Counted from the stretch's first letter, positions 17,387-26,577 are shown. The stretch: 64,000 nucleotides of DNA from Paenibacillaceae bacterium (GCA_947460235.1 CANHGK010000003.1:86377-150376); one strand, 5' to 3'. Translations and numbers: made by a program. The notes: generated from the letters alone by a model not told the origin.

Positions 17387-17405
17387 GATAATGATTCTCA
17401 TTATT
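17387..17405 (-). promoter_or_regulatory. Fur box 1 in the FTR1 leader
   Basis: AATAATGAGAATCATTATC differs from the classical 19-base Fur consensus at only two positions. It lies just downstream of the promoter and upstream of the ribosome site. Confidence 0.85.
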
Positions 17406-17419
17406 GTTTGATGGATTTT

Positions 17420-17448
17420 ATTATATCGATCAACGCGTGAAGTTTCAA
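17420..17448 (-). promoter_or_regulatory. Sigma-A promoter of the FTR1 gene
   Basis: Minus-strand -35 TTGAAA and -10 TATAAT with a 17-base spacer, flanked by the two Fur boxes. Confidence 0.85.
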
Positions 17449-17453
17449 GTCAT

Positions 17454-17472
17454 TACTGATAATCATTCTCAC
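17454..17472 (-). promoter_or_regulatory. Fur box 2 upstream of the FTR1 promoter
   Basis: TGAGAATGATTATCA matches the 7-1-7 form TGATAATnATTATCA at all but one position. It abuts the -35 box. Confidence 0.75.
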
Positions 17473-17494
17473 TGTATCTTGAGCAAACTGTGAA

Positions 17495-17547
17495 CAAAAA
17501 AGACTTTTCATGGACACCGTTTGTTTACAGTGCCAACGAAAAGTCTC
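17495..17547 (-). terminator. Terminator after acsA
   Basis: Minus strand AGACTTTTC and GAAAAGTCT pair with an inner GGCAC/GTGTC helix, followed by TTTTTTG. Confidence 0.8.
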
Positions 17548-17566
17548 CTTAAAACCAATGATGAAC

Positions 17567-19321
17567 TCAATCTTCCAAAGTAGATAAATCGCCTGTCGGC
17601 AAATTGAGCTCCCACGCCTTTAATACACGGCGCATAATTTTACCACTGCGAGTTTTCGGCAACTTAGCGATGAAATCAATTTCACGAGGTGCTGAATGTG
17701 CAGCTAGGCCGGTTTTGACAAACTGTGCGATTTCTTCTTTCAATGAATCCGATGGCTCATATCCAACACGAAGTGAGATAAATGCTTTAATGATTTCTCC
17801 GCGCACCGCGTCCGGTTTTCCGATTACACCTGCTTCTGCGACTGCTGGATGTTCGACTAACTTGCTCTCGACTTCGAAAGGCCCGACGCGCTCACCAGCG
17901 GTATTAATTACATCATCAACGCGTCCTTGGAACCAGAAGTATCCTTCCTCATCCATATACGCACTGTCCCCGGATACATACCAGCCATCAAAGCGGAAAT
18001 ATTCCGCGTACTTCGTAGGATTATTCCAAATTTTACGCATCATCGATGGCCATTTGGTTTGAATCGCTAAGTTGCCCATCGTATTTGGCGGCAACACATT
18101 TCCCTCGTCATCCAAAATTGCAGCATTCGTTCCCGGCAACGGTTTTCCCATTGATCCAGGTTTAATTGTCATGCACGGATAATTACAAATCAATTGTGCA
18201 CCAGTCTCCGTCATCCACCATGTATCGTGAATGCGCTGACCGTAAACCTCATGTCCCCATCGGATGACTTCGGGATTCAGCGGTTCGCCGACGCTAAGCA
18301 CATGACGAAGCGAACTCAAATCATGTTGTTTTACGACCGCGTCTCCTGCTGCCATAAGCATACGGAACGCAGTAGGAGCACTATACCAAACAGTGACTTT
18401 ATATTTTTGAATCGTATGATACCAATCAGCTGGGCTAAACCGTCCCCCGCGCACAACAACTGTCGTTCCGTTCAACCACGGCGCAAAAATCCCATACGAT
18501 GTGCCTGTTACCCATCCCGGATCAGCTGTACACCAATAAACATCGCTTTCTTGCAAATCCAATACGATTTGACCAGTAAATTGATGCTGGACCATTGCGC
18601 CATGAACATGACAAACACCCTTTGGCTTACCTGTCGAACCAGACGTATAATGCAAGATCATCCCATCTTCGGTCGTTAGCCAGTTCGTCGCTTGCGCCTC
18701 CGATGCCTGAGCCATTAATGCCTCATAGGAAACTGTACCTTCTCCATATGTTCCTGATAAATCAAGCGTCGCACCGGACTGGTCTGCCCCGTAAAGAATT
18801 ATATGTTTCAAATTCGGTAATTCCGCTCGTGGAATGCGTGACAACAATGCCGGCGTCGTCACAATTGCAACCGCCTCTGAATCTGCCAATCGATCTTTAA
18901 CCGCTGTCTCCATAAAGGCTTCAAATAATGGACCAACAATCGCACCACGTTTCAATGTACCAAGGAGCGACACATACAATTCTGGGGTGCGCGGCATAAA
19001 AATAAAGACACGCTCGCCTTGCTCGATGCCAAGGGAATTCAGCGCATGCGCAAATCGATTCGTCAATTTCGATAATTGATCAAACGTAAATGATTCCTCA
19101 CGGAGGTTATCACTATAATGTAACGCGACTTTCCGCGCCCGCCCTGCCTTCAAATGACGGTCGATCGCTTCATGAGCCATATTCACTTTACCGGTACTCG
19201 CCCACTCGAAATATTCTTCCACTTGAGACCAGTCAAAATACTGTTTAAAGTTATCGTAATCATTCATGTTATTAACGCCAGCAACCGGCGGCATTGGTGC
19301 AAATCCTTGTCCTTCCAACAT
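17567..19321 (-). CDS. acsA: Acetyl-CoA synthetase (AMP-forming)
   Basis: A 584-residue adenylate-forming enzyme making acetyl-CoA from acetate, ATP and CoA. Motifs: the P-loop YTSGSTGKPKG, DTWWMTETGAQ, the hinge SGDSAYMDEEGYFWFQGR and DDVINTAGERVGPFEVE. The conserved lysine is near the end in PKTRSGKIMRR. It is close in length to B. subtilis AcsA (572). TTGG start context: ATG at 19321 with GAGGGGG seven bases upstream. Its neighbour ccpA, a few genes away, is the known regulator of acetate use in Bacillus. No acuABC operon is present in this window. Confidence 0.95.
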   Translation of the reverse strand: MLEGQGFAPMPPVAGVNNMNDYDNFKQYFDWSQVEEYFEWASTGKVNMAHEAIDRHLKAGRARKVALHYSDNLREESFTFDQLSKLTNRFAHALNSLGIEQGERVFIFMPRTPELYVSLLGTLKRGAIVGPLFEAFMETAVKDRLADSEAVAIVTTPALLSRIPRAELPNLKHIILYGADQSGATLDLSGTYGEGTVSYEALMAQASEAQATNWLTTEDGMILHYTSGSTGKPKGVCHVHGAMVQHQFTGQIVLDLQESDVYWCTADPGWVTGTSYGIFAPWLNGTTVVVRGGRFSPADWYHTIQKYKVTVWYSAPTAFRMLMAAGDAVVKQHDLSSLRHVLSVGEPLNPEVIRWGHEVYGQRIHDTWWMTETGAQLICNYPCMTIKPGSMGKPLPGTNAAILDDEGNVLPPNTMGNLAIQTKWPSMMRKIWNNPTKYAEYFRFDGWYVSGDSAYMDEEGYFWFQGRVDDVINTAGERVGPFEVESKLVEHPAVAEAGVIGKPDAVRGEIIKAFISLRVGYEPSDSLKEEIAQFVKTGLAAHSAPREIDFIAKLPKTRSGKIMRRVLKAWELNLPTGDLSTLED

Positions 19322-19373
19322 ATATCCCCCTCATATGATGCAATGTGGCAATGAATACAGAAATCCATGTGCA

Positions 19374-19379
19374 ATTATA
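19374..19379 (-). promoter_or_regulatory. Extended -10 element upstream of acsA
   Basis: TGGTATAAT on the minus strand, about 55 bases before the acsA start. No good -35 hexamer is visible. Confidence 0.5.
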
Positions 19380-19420
19380 CCATTCATAACCAAAATTGTA
19401 CTAGTTGTCGTATTAATTTA

Positions 19421-19475
19421 AAAATAAATAGGATTGCCTTTCGCCAAGATCATCTTGGCAAAAAGCAACCCTTAC
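19421..19475 (-). terminator. Terminator after mtnN
   Basis: Minus strand GGGTTGC pairs with GCAATCC and GCCAAGAT with ATCTTGGC in one long hairpin, followed by TATTTATTTTT. Confidence 0.75.
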
Positions 19476-19484
19476 AAACGTAAT

Positions 19485-20225
19485 TCAATCATATCCGACG
19501 AACAAATTGTTTGAAAATCTTTTTGAAATTTGTTTACAAATCCCTTGTACGATTGCCGCAGAATGCTCAGCAACGACTTGTACAAATTCCGTGAAATTCA
19601 CATGTGCAGATCCGTCTGCACGGTCAGACATCGATCTGATAATTACAAATGGAATCTCGTTTGCATCACAAACATGGGCCACCGCAGATCCTTCCATCTC
19701 TGTACACCAACCGCCAAGTTGTTCATGCAAGATTGTTACCATATCCCGACTTGCGATGAATTGATCGCCGGAAAGCACACGTCCCTGGTGTACTTTTCCA
19801 GGATACAAACGGCAACTTACTTGATATGCCAAATCGACAAGCGCAGCATCTGCTACGAAAATCGAACGCTCTGCAAATGGGATAACGCCGCGTGCAAAAC
19901 CGAGTGGCGATGCGTCCATATCGTGATATTGCGCATCTGTAGACACGACGATATCTCCGATATGTAATTGCGGATGAAGCGCTCCAGCAACGCCAGTAAA
20001 AATCAATTGTGAAATACCAAAGCGGTCAACGAGTAATTGGGTACACATTGCCGAATTTACTTTTCCGACACCGGACTGACAAAGCACAATTGAAACTTCA
20101 TGCAATGTTCCTTCATAAAACGTATTCCCGGCATATGTGAATTCTCGTGTTACATCCATCGCCAAACGCAATTGATGTATTTCTTCGCGCATGGCGCCCA
20201 TGACGCCTAAGCGGGCGTTACTCAT
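19485..20225 (-). CDS. mtnN: 5'-methylthioadenosine/S-adenosylhomocysteine nucleosidase
   Basis: A 246-residue nucleoside phosphorylase-fold hydrolase that splits adenine from methylthioadenosine and S-adenosylhomocysteine, recycling methionine. The start GVMGAMREEIHQL, the phosphate-side FTGVAGAL, SGDQFIAS, the substrate motif EMEGSAVAHVC and the catalytic Asp in IIRSMSDRADG all fit. It starts 16 bases after ccpA, so the two genes are probably on one transcript, an uncommon pairing. Confidence 0.93.
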   Translation of the reverse strand: MSNARLGVMGAMREEIHQLRLAMDVTREFTYAGNTFYEGTLHEVSIVLCQSGVGKVNSAMCTQLLVDRFGISQLIFTGVAGALHPQLHIGDIVVSTDAQYHDMDASPLGFARGVIPFAERSIFVADAALVDLAYQVSCRLYPGKVHQGRVLSGDQFIASRDMVTILHEQLGGWCTEMEGSAVAHVCDANEIPFVIIRSMSDRADGSAHVNFTEFVQVVAEHSAAIVQGICKQISKRFSNNLFVGYD

Positions 20226-20241
20226 CGTGCAATTCCTCCAG

Positions 20242-21249
20242 CTACGTATTCGCTTTCACGGAATTGCGAACGATTAATTCATGAGCAAGAACAACACGTG
20301 ATTGCGAAACTACTTCTTTATTCATTAATTTCGTTAACAAACGCATCGATACCGCCCCGATATCATACATCGGTTGTGCGACCGTGGAAAGTTGTGGACG
20401 AACCATTGATGCCATGCGTGTATTGTCGATCCCAATGACCGATATGTCACCAGGCACATTTAAACCCGCATCTTGAATCGCATGAATTGCGCCAATACCC
20501 ATTTCGTCATTTGCAGCAAATACAGCCGTTGGTCGCGGATGCATCGTCAAGAAGTATGGCATCAAATCATTACCGGTTTCATAACGGTAGTTTCCAATTC
20601 GAACATATTTATCATCAAATGCAATTCCAGCCGTTTCGAGCGCACGGCGATATCCTTGTAATCGTGCGAGCCCATTCGACGGATCATCCATTGGCCCAGA
20701 AATCATCGCAATACTGCGATGACCACGTACGATTAACGCAGTTACGGCATCAAACGCAGCTGCTTCATGGTTAATGTCTACGAATGGAATTGGCTCTTGC
20801 TCGGATGTTGTTGCACATAATACGATCGGAACGTTCGCAGTTTGAAATGCATGCACATGCTCTTCTGTTACTTTTCCGCCCATAAATAACAAACCATCAA
20901 CTTGTTTCTCTAGTAACGTATTGATGACGCGAATTTCTTTTTCTTTCTTTTTATCTGCGTTACAAAGAATAATATTGTAATGATACATATTCGCAATGTC
21001 TTCAATCCCGCGCGCAACTTCGGCAAAAATGGCATTCGAAATGTCCGGTATGACGACGCCAACTGTGGTCGTTTTTTTGCTAGCCAATCCGCGCGCGACC
21101 GCATTTGGACGGTAGCCTAAACGCTCAATCGCTTCATATACTTTTTTACGGGTTTGAGGCTTCACATTTGGGTTATTATTAACGACTCGGGAAACCGTTG
21201 CCATTGAAACACCGGATTCTCTAGCAACATCGTAAATGGTTACATTCAC
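20242..21249 (-). CDS. ccpA: Catabolite control protein A
   Basis: A LacI-family regulator of 335 residues, the family length. The helix-turn-helix [20 protein letters not shown] and hinge ([20 protein letters not shown]) are almost as in B. subtilis CcpA. The body keeps the sugar-binding-protein fold. CcpA binds cre sites with HPr-Ser-P and controls carbon use, including acsA and acetate genes. GTG at 21249 is preferred, with AGGTG six bases upstream. It lies between ytxJ and mtnN; the ccpA-ytxJ neighbourhood is ancestral in Bacilli. Confidence 0.95.
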   Translation of the reverse strand: MNVTIYDVARESGVSMATVSRVVNNNPNVKPQTRKKVYEAIERLGYRPNAVARGLASKKTTTVGVVIPDISNAIFAEVARGIEDIANMYHYNIILCNADKKKEKEIRVINTLLEKQVDGLLFMGGKVTEEHVHAFQTANVPIVLCATTSEQEPIPFVDINHEAAAFDAVTALIVRGHRSIAMISGPMDDPSNGLARLQGYRRALETAGIAFDDKYVRIGNYRYETGNDLMPYFLTMHPRPTAVFAANDEMGIGAIHAIQDAGLNVPGDISVIGIDNTRMASMVRPQLSTVAQPMYDIGAVSMRLLTKLMNKEVVSQSRVVLAHELIVRNSVKANT

Positions 21250-21304
21250 TGGACACACCTGCTTATCTATGAAAATTTTATGAAAGGGTATTCATTATGT
21301 TTTC

Positions 21305-21333
21305 ATTGTATACGATTTCACATCAATTAACAA
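21305..21333 (-). promoter_or_regulatory. Sigma-A promoter of ccpA-mtnN
   Basis: Minus-strand -35 TTGTTA and -10 TACAAT with a 17-base spacer. Confidence 0.7.
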
Positions 21334-21372
21334 TGAAACGCAAGCGGATTCCTTTCATTTTCCGTGAAAAAT

Positions 21373-21729
21373 TTACATTTTTGAGCGAGCAATTTCGCTT
21401 AATTTTTGCGAGGTAATCGACCAATGTGACGCATTCCAAACAACTTGGCCCCCTTGCAATAATATTACTTGCGGGGACTGATGACCGATGCCCAAATCAT
21501 CTGCAATTTGAAGTGATACCGGACGATGTTCGACCACAAGTACTTGTGCAATTTCTAAAGGCAGTCCGTTCGCAATCACATCTGTCGTAAACTTCACCAT
21601 CTCTTCTTCTGCCGCAGCACTAATGGAGCACCGCGTGCTATGTTTGAAAATCAAAGCATTTTTGCCTTGCTTCGAGCGCTCCCATATGTTTAACCAATCA
21701 TTTTCTGAAACTAATGCTGTCCAATCCAT
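21373..21729 (-). CDS. ytxJ: Bacilliredoxin-type protein YtxJ
   Basis: A 118-residue thioredoxin-fold protein of the YtxJ family, single-cysteine proteins linked to bacillithiol redox. The active-site region is FKHSTRCSISAAAEEE, with one Cys, and HQSPQVILLQGGQVVW follows. In bacillithiol users such proteins remove bacillithiol from oxidised proteins. ATG at 21729 has GGTGG nine bases upstream; the open frame before it overlaps a terminator and is not coding. Adjacent to ccpA as in B. subtilis, where ytxGHJ lie nearby. Confidence 0.88.
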   Translation of the reverse strand: MDWTALVSENDWLNIWERSKQGKNALIFKHSTRCSISAAAEEEMVKFTTDVIANGLPLEIAQVLVVEHRPVSLQIADDLGIGHQSPQVILLQGGQVVWNASHWSITSQKLSEIARSKM

Positions 21730-21753
21730 GTCAATTCCACCTTTGTTTTTATT

Positions 21754-21795
21754 ATAAAAAAACCTGTCCCCCTCGGCATGCCGCAGGAACAGGTC
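21754..21795 (-). terminator. Terminator after the YgiT-like gene
   Basis: Minus strand ACCTGTTCC pairs with GGGACAGGT around a GC-rich loop, followed by TTTTTTTAT. Confidence 0.85.
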
Positions 21796-21800
21796 ACTTG

Positions 21801-22241
21801 TCATGAAGTTTGTTTTTTCATCATTTCCTGCGGAATATGACGCAACGCAGTAATTTGATTCAAACGATTCATTAGCTTATCTACCCACTCCGCATCATTC
21901 ACACTGCGGGCGATAATCATTAAATCCAGCAAATCATTAATTCGTTCATCAATAATTTGTTGGACCGCAAACGAATTCGTGCCACAACGAGTTTGATGAA
22001 CTTTATGAATGACATACGAAAACTCATTGATATCCTGAAAAGGAATCGAACGCTTCGTTGTCTGCTGAGTTAATGTACTGAGCAAGTTCGTTAGTTCGGG
22101 TTTTACTTCTGTGCACACTTCACTACGTGTGCAGGAGGGACAGGAGTAAACAGGGACATTCTCGATCTCTACTTTATTGGAAAAAATGACGGTACGCAAG
22201 TCGACGATCATCGCGTGACCGCAGCGGCAGCGTTTTTTCAT
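21801..22241 (-). CDS. YgiT-type zinc-finger protein, unknown
   Basis: A 146-residue protein. The N-terminus has two cysteine pairs, CRCG and CPSC, about 30 residues apart, as in the zinc-binding half of YgiT/MqsA antitoxins. The helical C-terminal two thirds (KRSIPFQDINEFSYVIH onward) has no DNA-binding motif that I recognise. No MqsR-like toxin gene is next to it, so an antitoxin role is not supported. ATG at 22241 has GAGGAG nine bases upstream. It ends with a good terminator and seems to be a single gene. Confidence 0.65.
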   Translation of the reverse strand: MKKRCRCGHAMIVDLRTVIFSNKVEIENVPVYSCPSCTRSEVCTEVKPELTNLLSTLTQQTTKRSIPFQDINEFSYVIHKVHQTRCGTNSFAVQQIIDERINDLLDLMIIARSVNDAEWVDKLMNRLNQITALRHIPQEMMKKQTS

Positions 22242-22360
22242 AGCAACCAACTCCTCTTTCCGTGGATCACTCCCTGGTAATTTGGTTAGTTAACTAATTC
22301 GTTTTTGCTTAGAAAATTCCTGCATGACTATGCAAAAAAACCGCATTTTTTTCGTGTTTT

Positions 22361-22897
22361 TTATTGAACGGAACCTGAATTTAACAAGTCAATAAATGCT
22401 TTGGTAAATGGAGGCAAATCAGGTGGTCGACGGCCAGAAACGATATTTCGATCAACGACAACTTCTTGATCAATCCACGTCGCACCCGCATTTTCAAGAT
22501 CATCCTTGATTCCAGGTGTCGATGTCATCGTGTATCCTTGACATATTTTCGCTGACACGAGTACCCAACCGCCATGACAAATGTGACCGATCGGTTTTCC
22601 TGCTTCATGCATTTCACGCGTTAACTTGAGTACATGCGGTACACGGCGCATTTTATCCGGCGCCCAACCACCTGTAATGTATAAACCATCATATTCGTCC
22701 GCTGAACAATCCGTATAGGCGCGATCTGACACAATCGGTACTCCATACTTACCGATATACTTTTCCCCGCCCGTTGGAGCCGCAACATCAACATGAATCC
22801 CATCTTCACGCATTCGTAGCACAGGATACCATGTTTCCAAATCTTCAAACTCATGATCAATAAATACCAATACACGTTTGCCTTTTAAATTACTCAT
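22361..22897 (-). CDS. DJ-1/PfpI-family protein
   Basis: A 178-residue class I glutamine amidotransferase-like protein of the PfpI/YhbO group. The nucleophile elbow is GHICHGGWVL with Cys near residue 107, and the partner Glu is in HEFEDLETWYP. Members act as general stress proteins, in glyoxal or glycation repair, or as proteases; the literature disputes which. The start codon overlaps the stop of ptsI (ATGA), so it is translated with the PTS genes, which suggests a link with sugar or methylglyoxal stress. That link is inference. Confidence 0.88.
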   Translation of the reverse strand: MSNLKGKRVLVFIDHEFEDLETWYPVLRMREDGIHVDVAAPTGGEKYIGKYGVPIVSDRAYTDCSADEYDGLYITGGWAPDKMRRVPHVLKLTREMHEAGKPIGHICHGGWVLVSAKICQGYTMTSTPGIKDDLENAGATWIDQEVVVDRNIVSGRRPPDLPPFTKAFIDLLNSGSVQ

Positions 22898-24645
22898 CGT
22901 TCAAAAGCTCCCTTCAACATCGAAAACTCAATTAATTGCGCGCGTAATTCATCAGCCGTTCGCACACGAAGCCAATCCGGCATTTTCGCCACCGCTGATT
23001 GGCGTTCGCTAGAACATAATTTTTGTTTTAGCGGCAAAATGGATGTCGCTGTCATGCTTAAATTTCGTATGCCGAGGCCAAGCCAAAGCGGCAATGCGGT
23101 CGAATCTCCCGCCAACTCGCCGCACACACTGATCGGTATTTGATTGCGTTCAGCAGCCTGTGCAACATGCGCTATCGCACGCACGACTGCCGGATGGATT
23201 GGCTTGAATAAATGTGCGATTTTTTCATTCATCCGGTCGACCGCGAGCATATATTGGGTTAAGTCATTCGTACCAATACTAAAAAAATCTGCCTCCCGCG
23301 CCAAATCATCCGCCTGCATAACTGCTGCAGGTAACTCGATCATGATCCCAAGTTGCATATCCACATCAAATAGTAAGGATTGAATCCGTAGGTCCTCTTT
23401 AACCTCCGCAAAGATTTCTTTGGAACGCAATAACTCATCAATACCTGAAATCATCGGCAACAAACATTTGACTGGTCCAAATGCACCTGCACGCAAAATA
23501 GCACGCAATTGTGTGCGGAATAAATCTGGCCGATCCAACGCAATGCGAATTGCACGATAACCTAGAAATGGATTTTGTTCTTTGGGTAACATCAGACTCG
23601 GGGCAACTTTATCTCCGCCGATATCAATCGTACGGATGACGAGCGGTTTCCCTTTTAGCAGTTGTACAGCTTCTTTATAGATTTCAAACTGTTCTTCTTC
23701 ACTAGGCAACGTCTCACGTTCCATAAATAAAAACTCAGTACGGAACAATCCTACGCCGTCCGCTCCTGTGCGAAGCGCAAGTTCAAGTTCTTTGATTGAA
23801 CCGATATTCGCATGCAGCTCCCACTTTTCTCCGTCACGCGTAACCGCAGGAACGTTTACCCAGACACGCATTTGGTCGCGTTGACGAATGGCCGCCGATT
23901 GTAGATCACGCATTCTGCGTAAAACATCAGCAGCAGGATTTCGGAACATTTGACCTTGACCGCCATCAATTGCTAGTAAATCACCCGTTTGAATGCGATG
24001 AATTCCTTTGGCTTGGCGAAGAACAACGAACGGTACTTCCATCGCCCGCGCCATAATTGCTGCATGAGAATTCTCTCCGCCCGTCGCTGCGACGATCCCC
24101 AATATATTATCAGGATCCATCTGTGCAACTTGAGACGGCGTCAACTCATTGGTCACCAAAATGACCGGTTCATCAAATACCGGATAGCCATCTTCAGGAC
24201 GACCTTGGAGAACGCGAATTAAGCGGTCAGCAATATCTTGTACATCAACCGCTCGCTCGCGCATATAATCATCATTCATCTCGCGAAACCGCATGATATA
24301 CGCTTCGCTCGTTTCTTTCACTGCCCAAACCGCACTTTTGTGCTGCTGCAGAATCAAATCTTGCATTTCTTGGATCCATACTGGATCAGATAAAATCATC
24401 GAATGCGCATTAAAAATAGCCAGTTGTTCTTCTTGCATCCACTGTCCTGCCGAACGCTTTAATTGCTCCAACTCAAGTTTCGCACGCACGACACCTTGCA
24501 GCAATTTTTCTAGTTCCTCATTCGCTAGTCCAATTGAAACATCTTGCTCAATAAATTCCCATTCAATTCTCCGCTGTACAAATGCTTTCCCGATCGCAAC
24601 CCCAGGAGAAACGCCAATTACTTTACTTATCGTTTTATGATTCAT
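22894..24645 (-). CDS. ptsI: Phosphoenolpyruvate-protein phosphotransferase (enzyme I of the PTS)
   Basis: A 583-residue enzyme I, which takes phosphate from phosphoenolpyruvate and passes it to HPr. The active His is in GGENSHAAIMARAMEVPFV; the C-terminal PEP-binding barrel has LFRTEFLFMER, GYRAIRIAL, FFSIGTNDLTQY and SVCGELAGD (catalytic Cys). ATG at 24645 has GGAGGG nine bases upstream and overlaps the ptsG stop by four bases. The usual partner ptsH (HPr) is not in the cluster and must lie elsewhere. Confidence 0.96.
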   Translation of the reverse strand: MNHKTISKVIGVSPGVAIGKAFVQRRIEWEFIEQDVSIGLANEELEKLLQGVVRAKLELEQLKRSAGQWMQEEQLAIFNAHSMILSDPVWIQEMQDLILQQHKSAVWAVKETSEAYIMRFREMNDDYMRERAVDVQDIADRLIRVLQGRPEDGYPVFDEPVILVTNELTPSQVAQMDPDNILGIVAATGGENSHAAIMARAMEVPFVVLRQAKGIHRIQTGDLLAIDGGQGQMFRNPAADVLRRMRDLQSAAIRQRDQMRVWVNVPAVTRDGEKWELHANIGSIKELELALRTGADGVGLFRTEFLFMERETLPSEEEQFEIYKEAVQLLKGKPLVIRTIDIGGDKVAPSLMLPKEQNPFLGYRAIRIALDRPDLFRTQLRAILRAGAFGPVKCLLPMISGIDELLRSKEIFAEVKEDLRIQSLLFDVDMQLGIMIELPAAVMQADDLAREADFFSIGTNDLTQYMLAVDRMNEKIAHLFKPIHPAVVRAIAHVAQAAERNQIPISVCGELAGDSTALPLWLGLGIRNLSMTATSILPLKQKLCSSERQSAVAKMPDWLRVRTADELRAQLIEFSMLKGAFER

Positions 24646-26552
24646 GCTGACGTCCCTCCTGTGATGTGATCTTGCCCAGCTTGAATGTGTTCTCCAGGCT
24701 CGATCCAAACAATTGATTTTGAAATTCCTGACGAATCACCATTCATCGCTTGATCAGGCACGATGATCGGTGTAATTAACGATTTACATAGTGGTCTCAG
24801 CAAAATCGCATTCACGTGAACGAGCAGTTGCCCTTTGTTAACTTCATCATCAAGCAATACCATCATGTTAAACCCTTTACCTTTGGCATGGACAGAGTCA
24901 ATTCCGATATGAATGAGCATTTCAATCCCTTCATTCGTACGCAGTCCAATGGCATGACCAGACTCAGAAATCATGATCACTTTAGCATTTGCAGGAGCAA
25001 CAACATCAAAGGCATCAACATCGCCAGGATCAATCGCAATGCCTTTCCCAACCAATCCTTGCGAAAATACTGCATCTGGAACATCCGACAATGCGATTAA
25101 TTGACCACTGATTGGTGCAACCCAAGCATCTTCATGGCGAACTTCATTTATGACGGTTCCGCGCAAGATATCATGTATTTTAACACTTAACAACTCAGCA
25201 AGTGTCCCAAATACAACTTGCACATTCCCCCCCCCTAAATGGATCATTCCAGAAGCACCCAGTTGCAAGAGTGCTTTTTGATTTAATTTTCGTTCATCAA
25301 CAACCGTTAACCGTAACCGCGTAATACACGCCTCTAAATTCACGATATTTTCCCGACCACCGATTGCTTCAAGCACTGCTTCCGCTTGAGCGAACAGAGA
25401 TATTTGGCCATTCACCTGATTTACTTGACGTTCACGACCAGGCGTTGGCACATTTCGTAATCGAATCCAAAGACGGAACGAAGTGTAGTAAACAAACGCA
25501 AAAGCAAGACCATAAGGCAAAATCATTAGTCCATTTGTAGATAACGGAAAGTTAATTACATAATCAAACAATCCAGCTGAGAATCCAAACCCATGATGAA
25601 TATTCATTTCTACCGCAAGCGCCATCGCCACACCATTTAGTAACGCGTGAAGGACAAACAAACCGGGTGCCACAATTAAAAATAAAAACTCAATCGGTTC
25701 CGTCACGCCAATTAACAAAGATACGATTGCCGCATTAAGAAATCTTTTTCGTAATTTCGATCGATTTTGCGGCCAAACTTCGTGATACATCGCTAGCGCT
25801 GCTGCCGGTAACCCAAACATTTTAATCCAATAAAATCCAGTCATATACATTCCAGCCTGAGGATCTCCGCCAAAAAAACGCGTCAAGTCGCCAAACATGA
25901 GCAATCCATCTGAACGTTCAAAAGTTCCAACTTGGAACCATGCAAAATTGCTGACAATATGATGCAAACCGAAGGGAACGAGAAGTCTGTGCGCGATCCC
26001 AAATAAAAATGCACCAAATGCACCCGTCGAAATCATCGCTTCGCTTGATTTTTGCAGTGCAAGTTGCATATATGGACCGACCCACAACATCAAAATCGAT
26101 AATGCAACCGTCGCAAAACTCATCGCAATTGGTACAAAACGTGGCCCACCAAAAAACTGCAATGATTCTGGCAAACGGATCGATTTAAACCGATGATGAC
26201 ATAGCGCCGCCAAAATCCCAATCATAATCCCACCAGACACACCAAACTGTACTGGTTGCTCAGATAAATTCATAATTTGAATAAACAAAATGTACCCGAG
26301 CACAGCGGACATGCCCGCAACCCCAGCGTTTTCAGTCAACGCAAGGGCAACCCCGACCGCAAAAATCGATGGCAAAAACAAAAAAATCGACTCGCCCGCT
26401 ACCTTAAACAACTCCGACCAAAAAGGCAAATCCAACGGTCCCGAAAACCAATGACTTAACGCTATAAATAAAGCAGCGATCGGCAATACGATCATAGGCA
26501 ACATTAACGCCCTTCCAAACTGCTGTAACAATCCCATAAAATTAAGTTTCAA
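24642..26552 (-). CDS. PTS glucose/N-acetylglucosamine transporter, EIICBA
   Basis: A 636-residue three-domain sugar permease. The EIIC domain (about 1-360) has around ten membrane segments with GIAHRLLVPFGLHHIVSN and GVTEPIEFLFL, closer to the NagE (N-acetylglucosamine) branch than to PtsG. The EIIB phosphorylation Cys is in NLEACITRLRL; the EIIA domain has GHAIGLRTNEG and MLIHIGIDSV, both His present. The probable start is TTG at 26552 (AAAGGTG eight bases upstream), since the -10 box covers position 26579 where the frame opens. A run of nine G lies in the EIIB part. Whether glucose or GlcNAc is carried is open. Confidence 0.88.
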   Translation of the reverse strand: MKLNFMGLLQQFGRALMLPMIVLPIAALFIALSHWFSGPLDLPFWSELFKVAGESIFLFLPSIFAVGVALALTENAGVAGMSAVLGYILFIQIMNLSEQPVQFGVSGGIMIGILAALCHHRFKSIRLPESLQFFGGPRFVPIAMSFATVALSILMLWVGPYMQLALQKSSEAMISTGAFGAFLFGIAHRLLVPFGLHHIVSNFAWFQVGTFERSDGLLMFGDLTRFFGGDPQAGMYMTGFYWIKMFGLPAAALAMYHEVWPQNRSKLRKRFLNAAIVSLLIGVTEPIEFLFLIVAPGLFVLHALLNGVAMALAVEMNIHHGFGFSAGLFDYVINFPLSTNGLMILPYGLAFAFVYYTSFRLWIRLRNVPTPGRERQVNQVNGQISLFAQAEAVLEAIGGRENIVNLEACITRLRLTVVDERKLNQKALLQLGASGMIHLGGGNVQVVFGTLAELLSVKIHDILRGTVINEVRHEDAWVAPISGQLIALSDVPDAVFSQGLVGKGIAIDPGDVDAFDVVAPANAKVIMISESGHAIGLRTNEGIEMLIHIGIDSVHAKGKGFNMMVLLDDEVNKGQLLVHVNAILLRPLCKSLITPIIVPDQAMNGDSSGISKSIVWIEPGEHIQAGQDHITGGTSA

Positions 26553-26577
26553 TGTATTCACACCTTTCCTACTCTTC

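Noticed and set aside
21325..21350. Possible cre site (TGAAACGCAAGCGG) in the ccpA promoter region
   Set aside because: The CG centre is shifted and the end lacks CA, so it does not fit the cre consensus.
21801..22241. Toxin-antitoxin module
   Set aside because: The YgiT-like protein has no toxin neighbour.
22290..22360. Terminator after the PfpI-like gene
   Set aside because: Only a 4-base ATGC/GCAT stem flanked by T and A runs; too weak.
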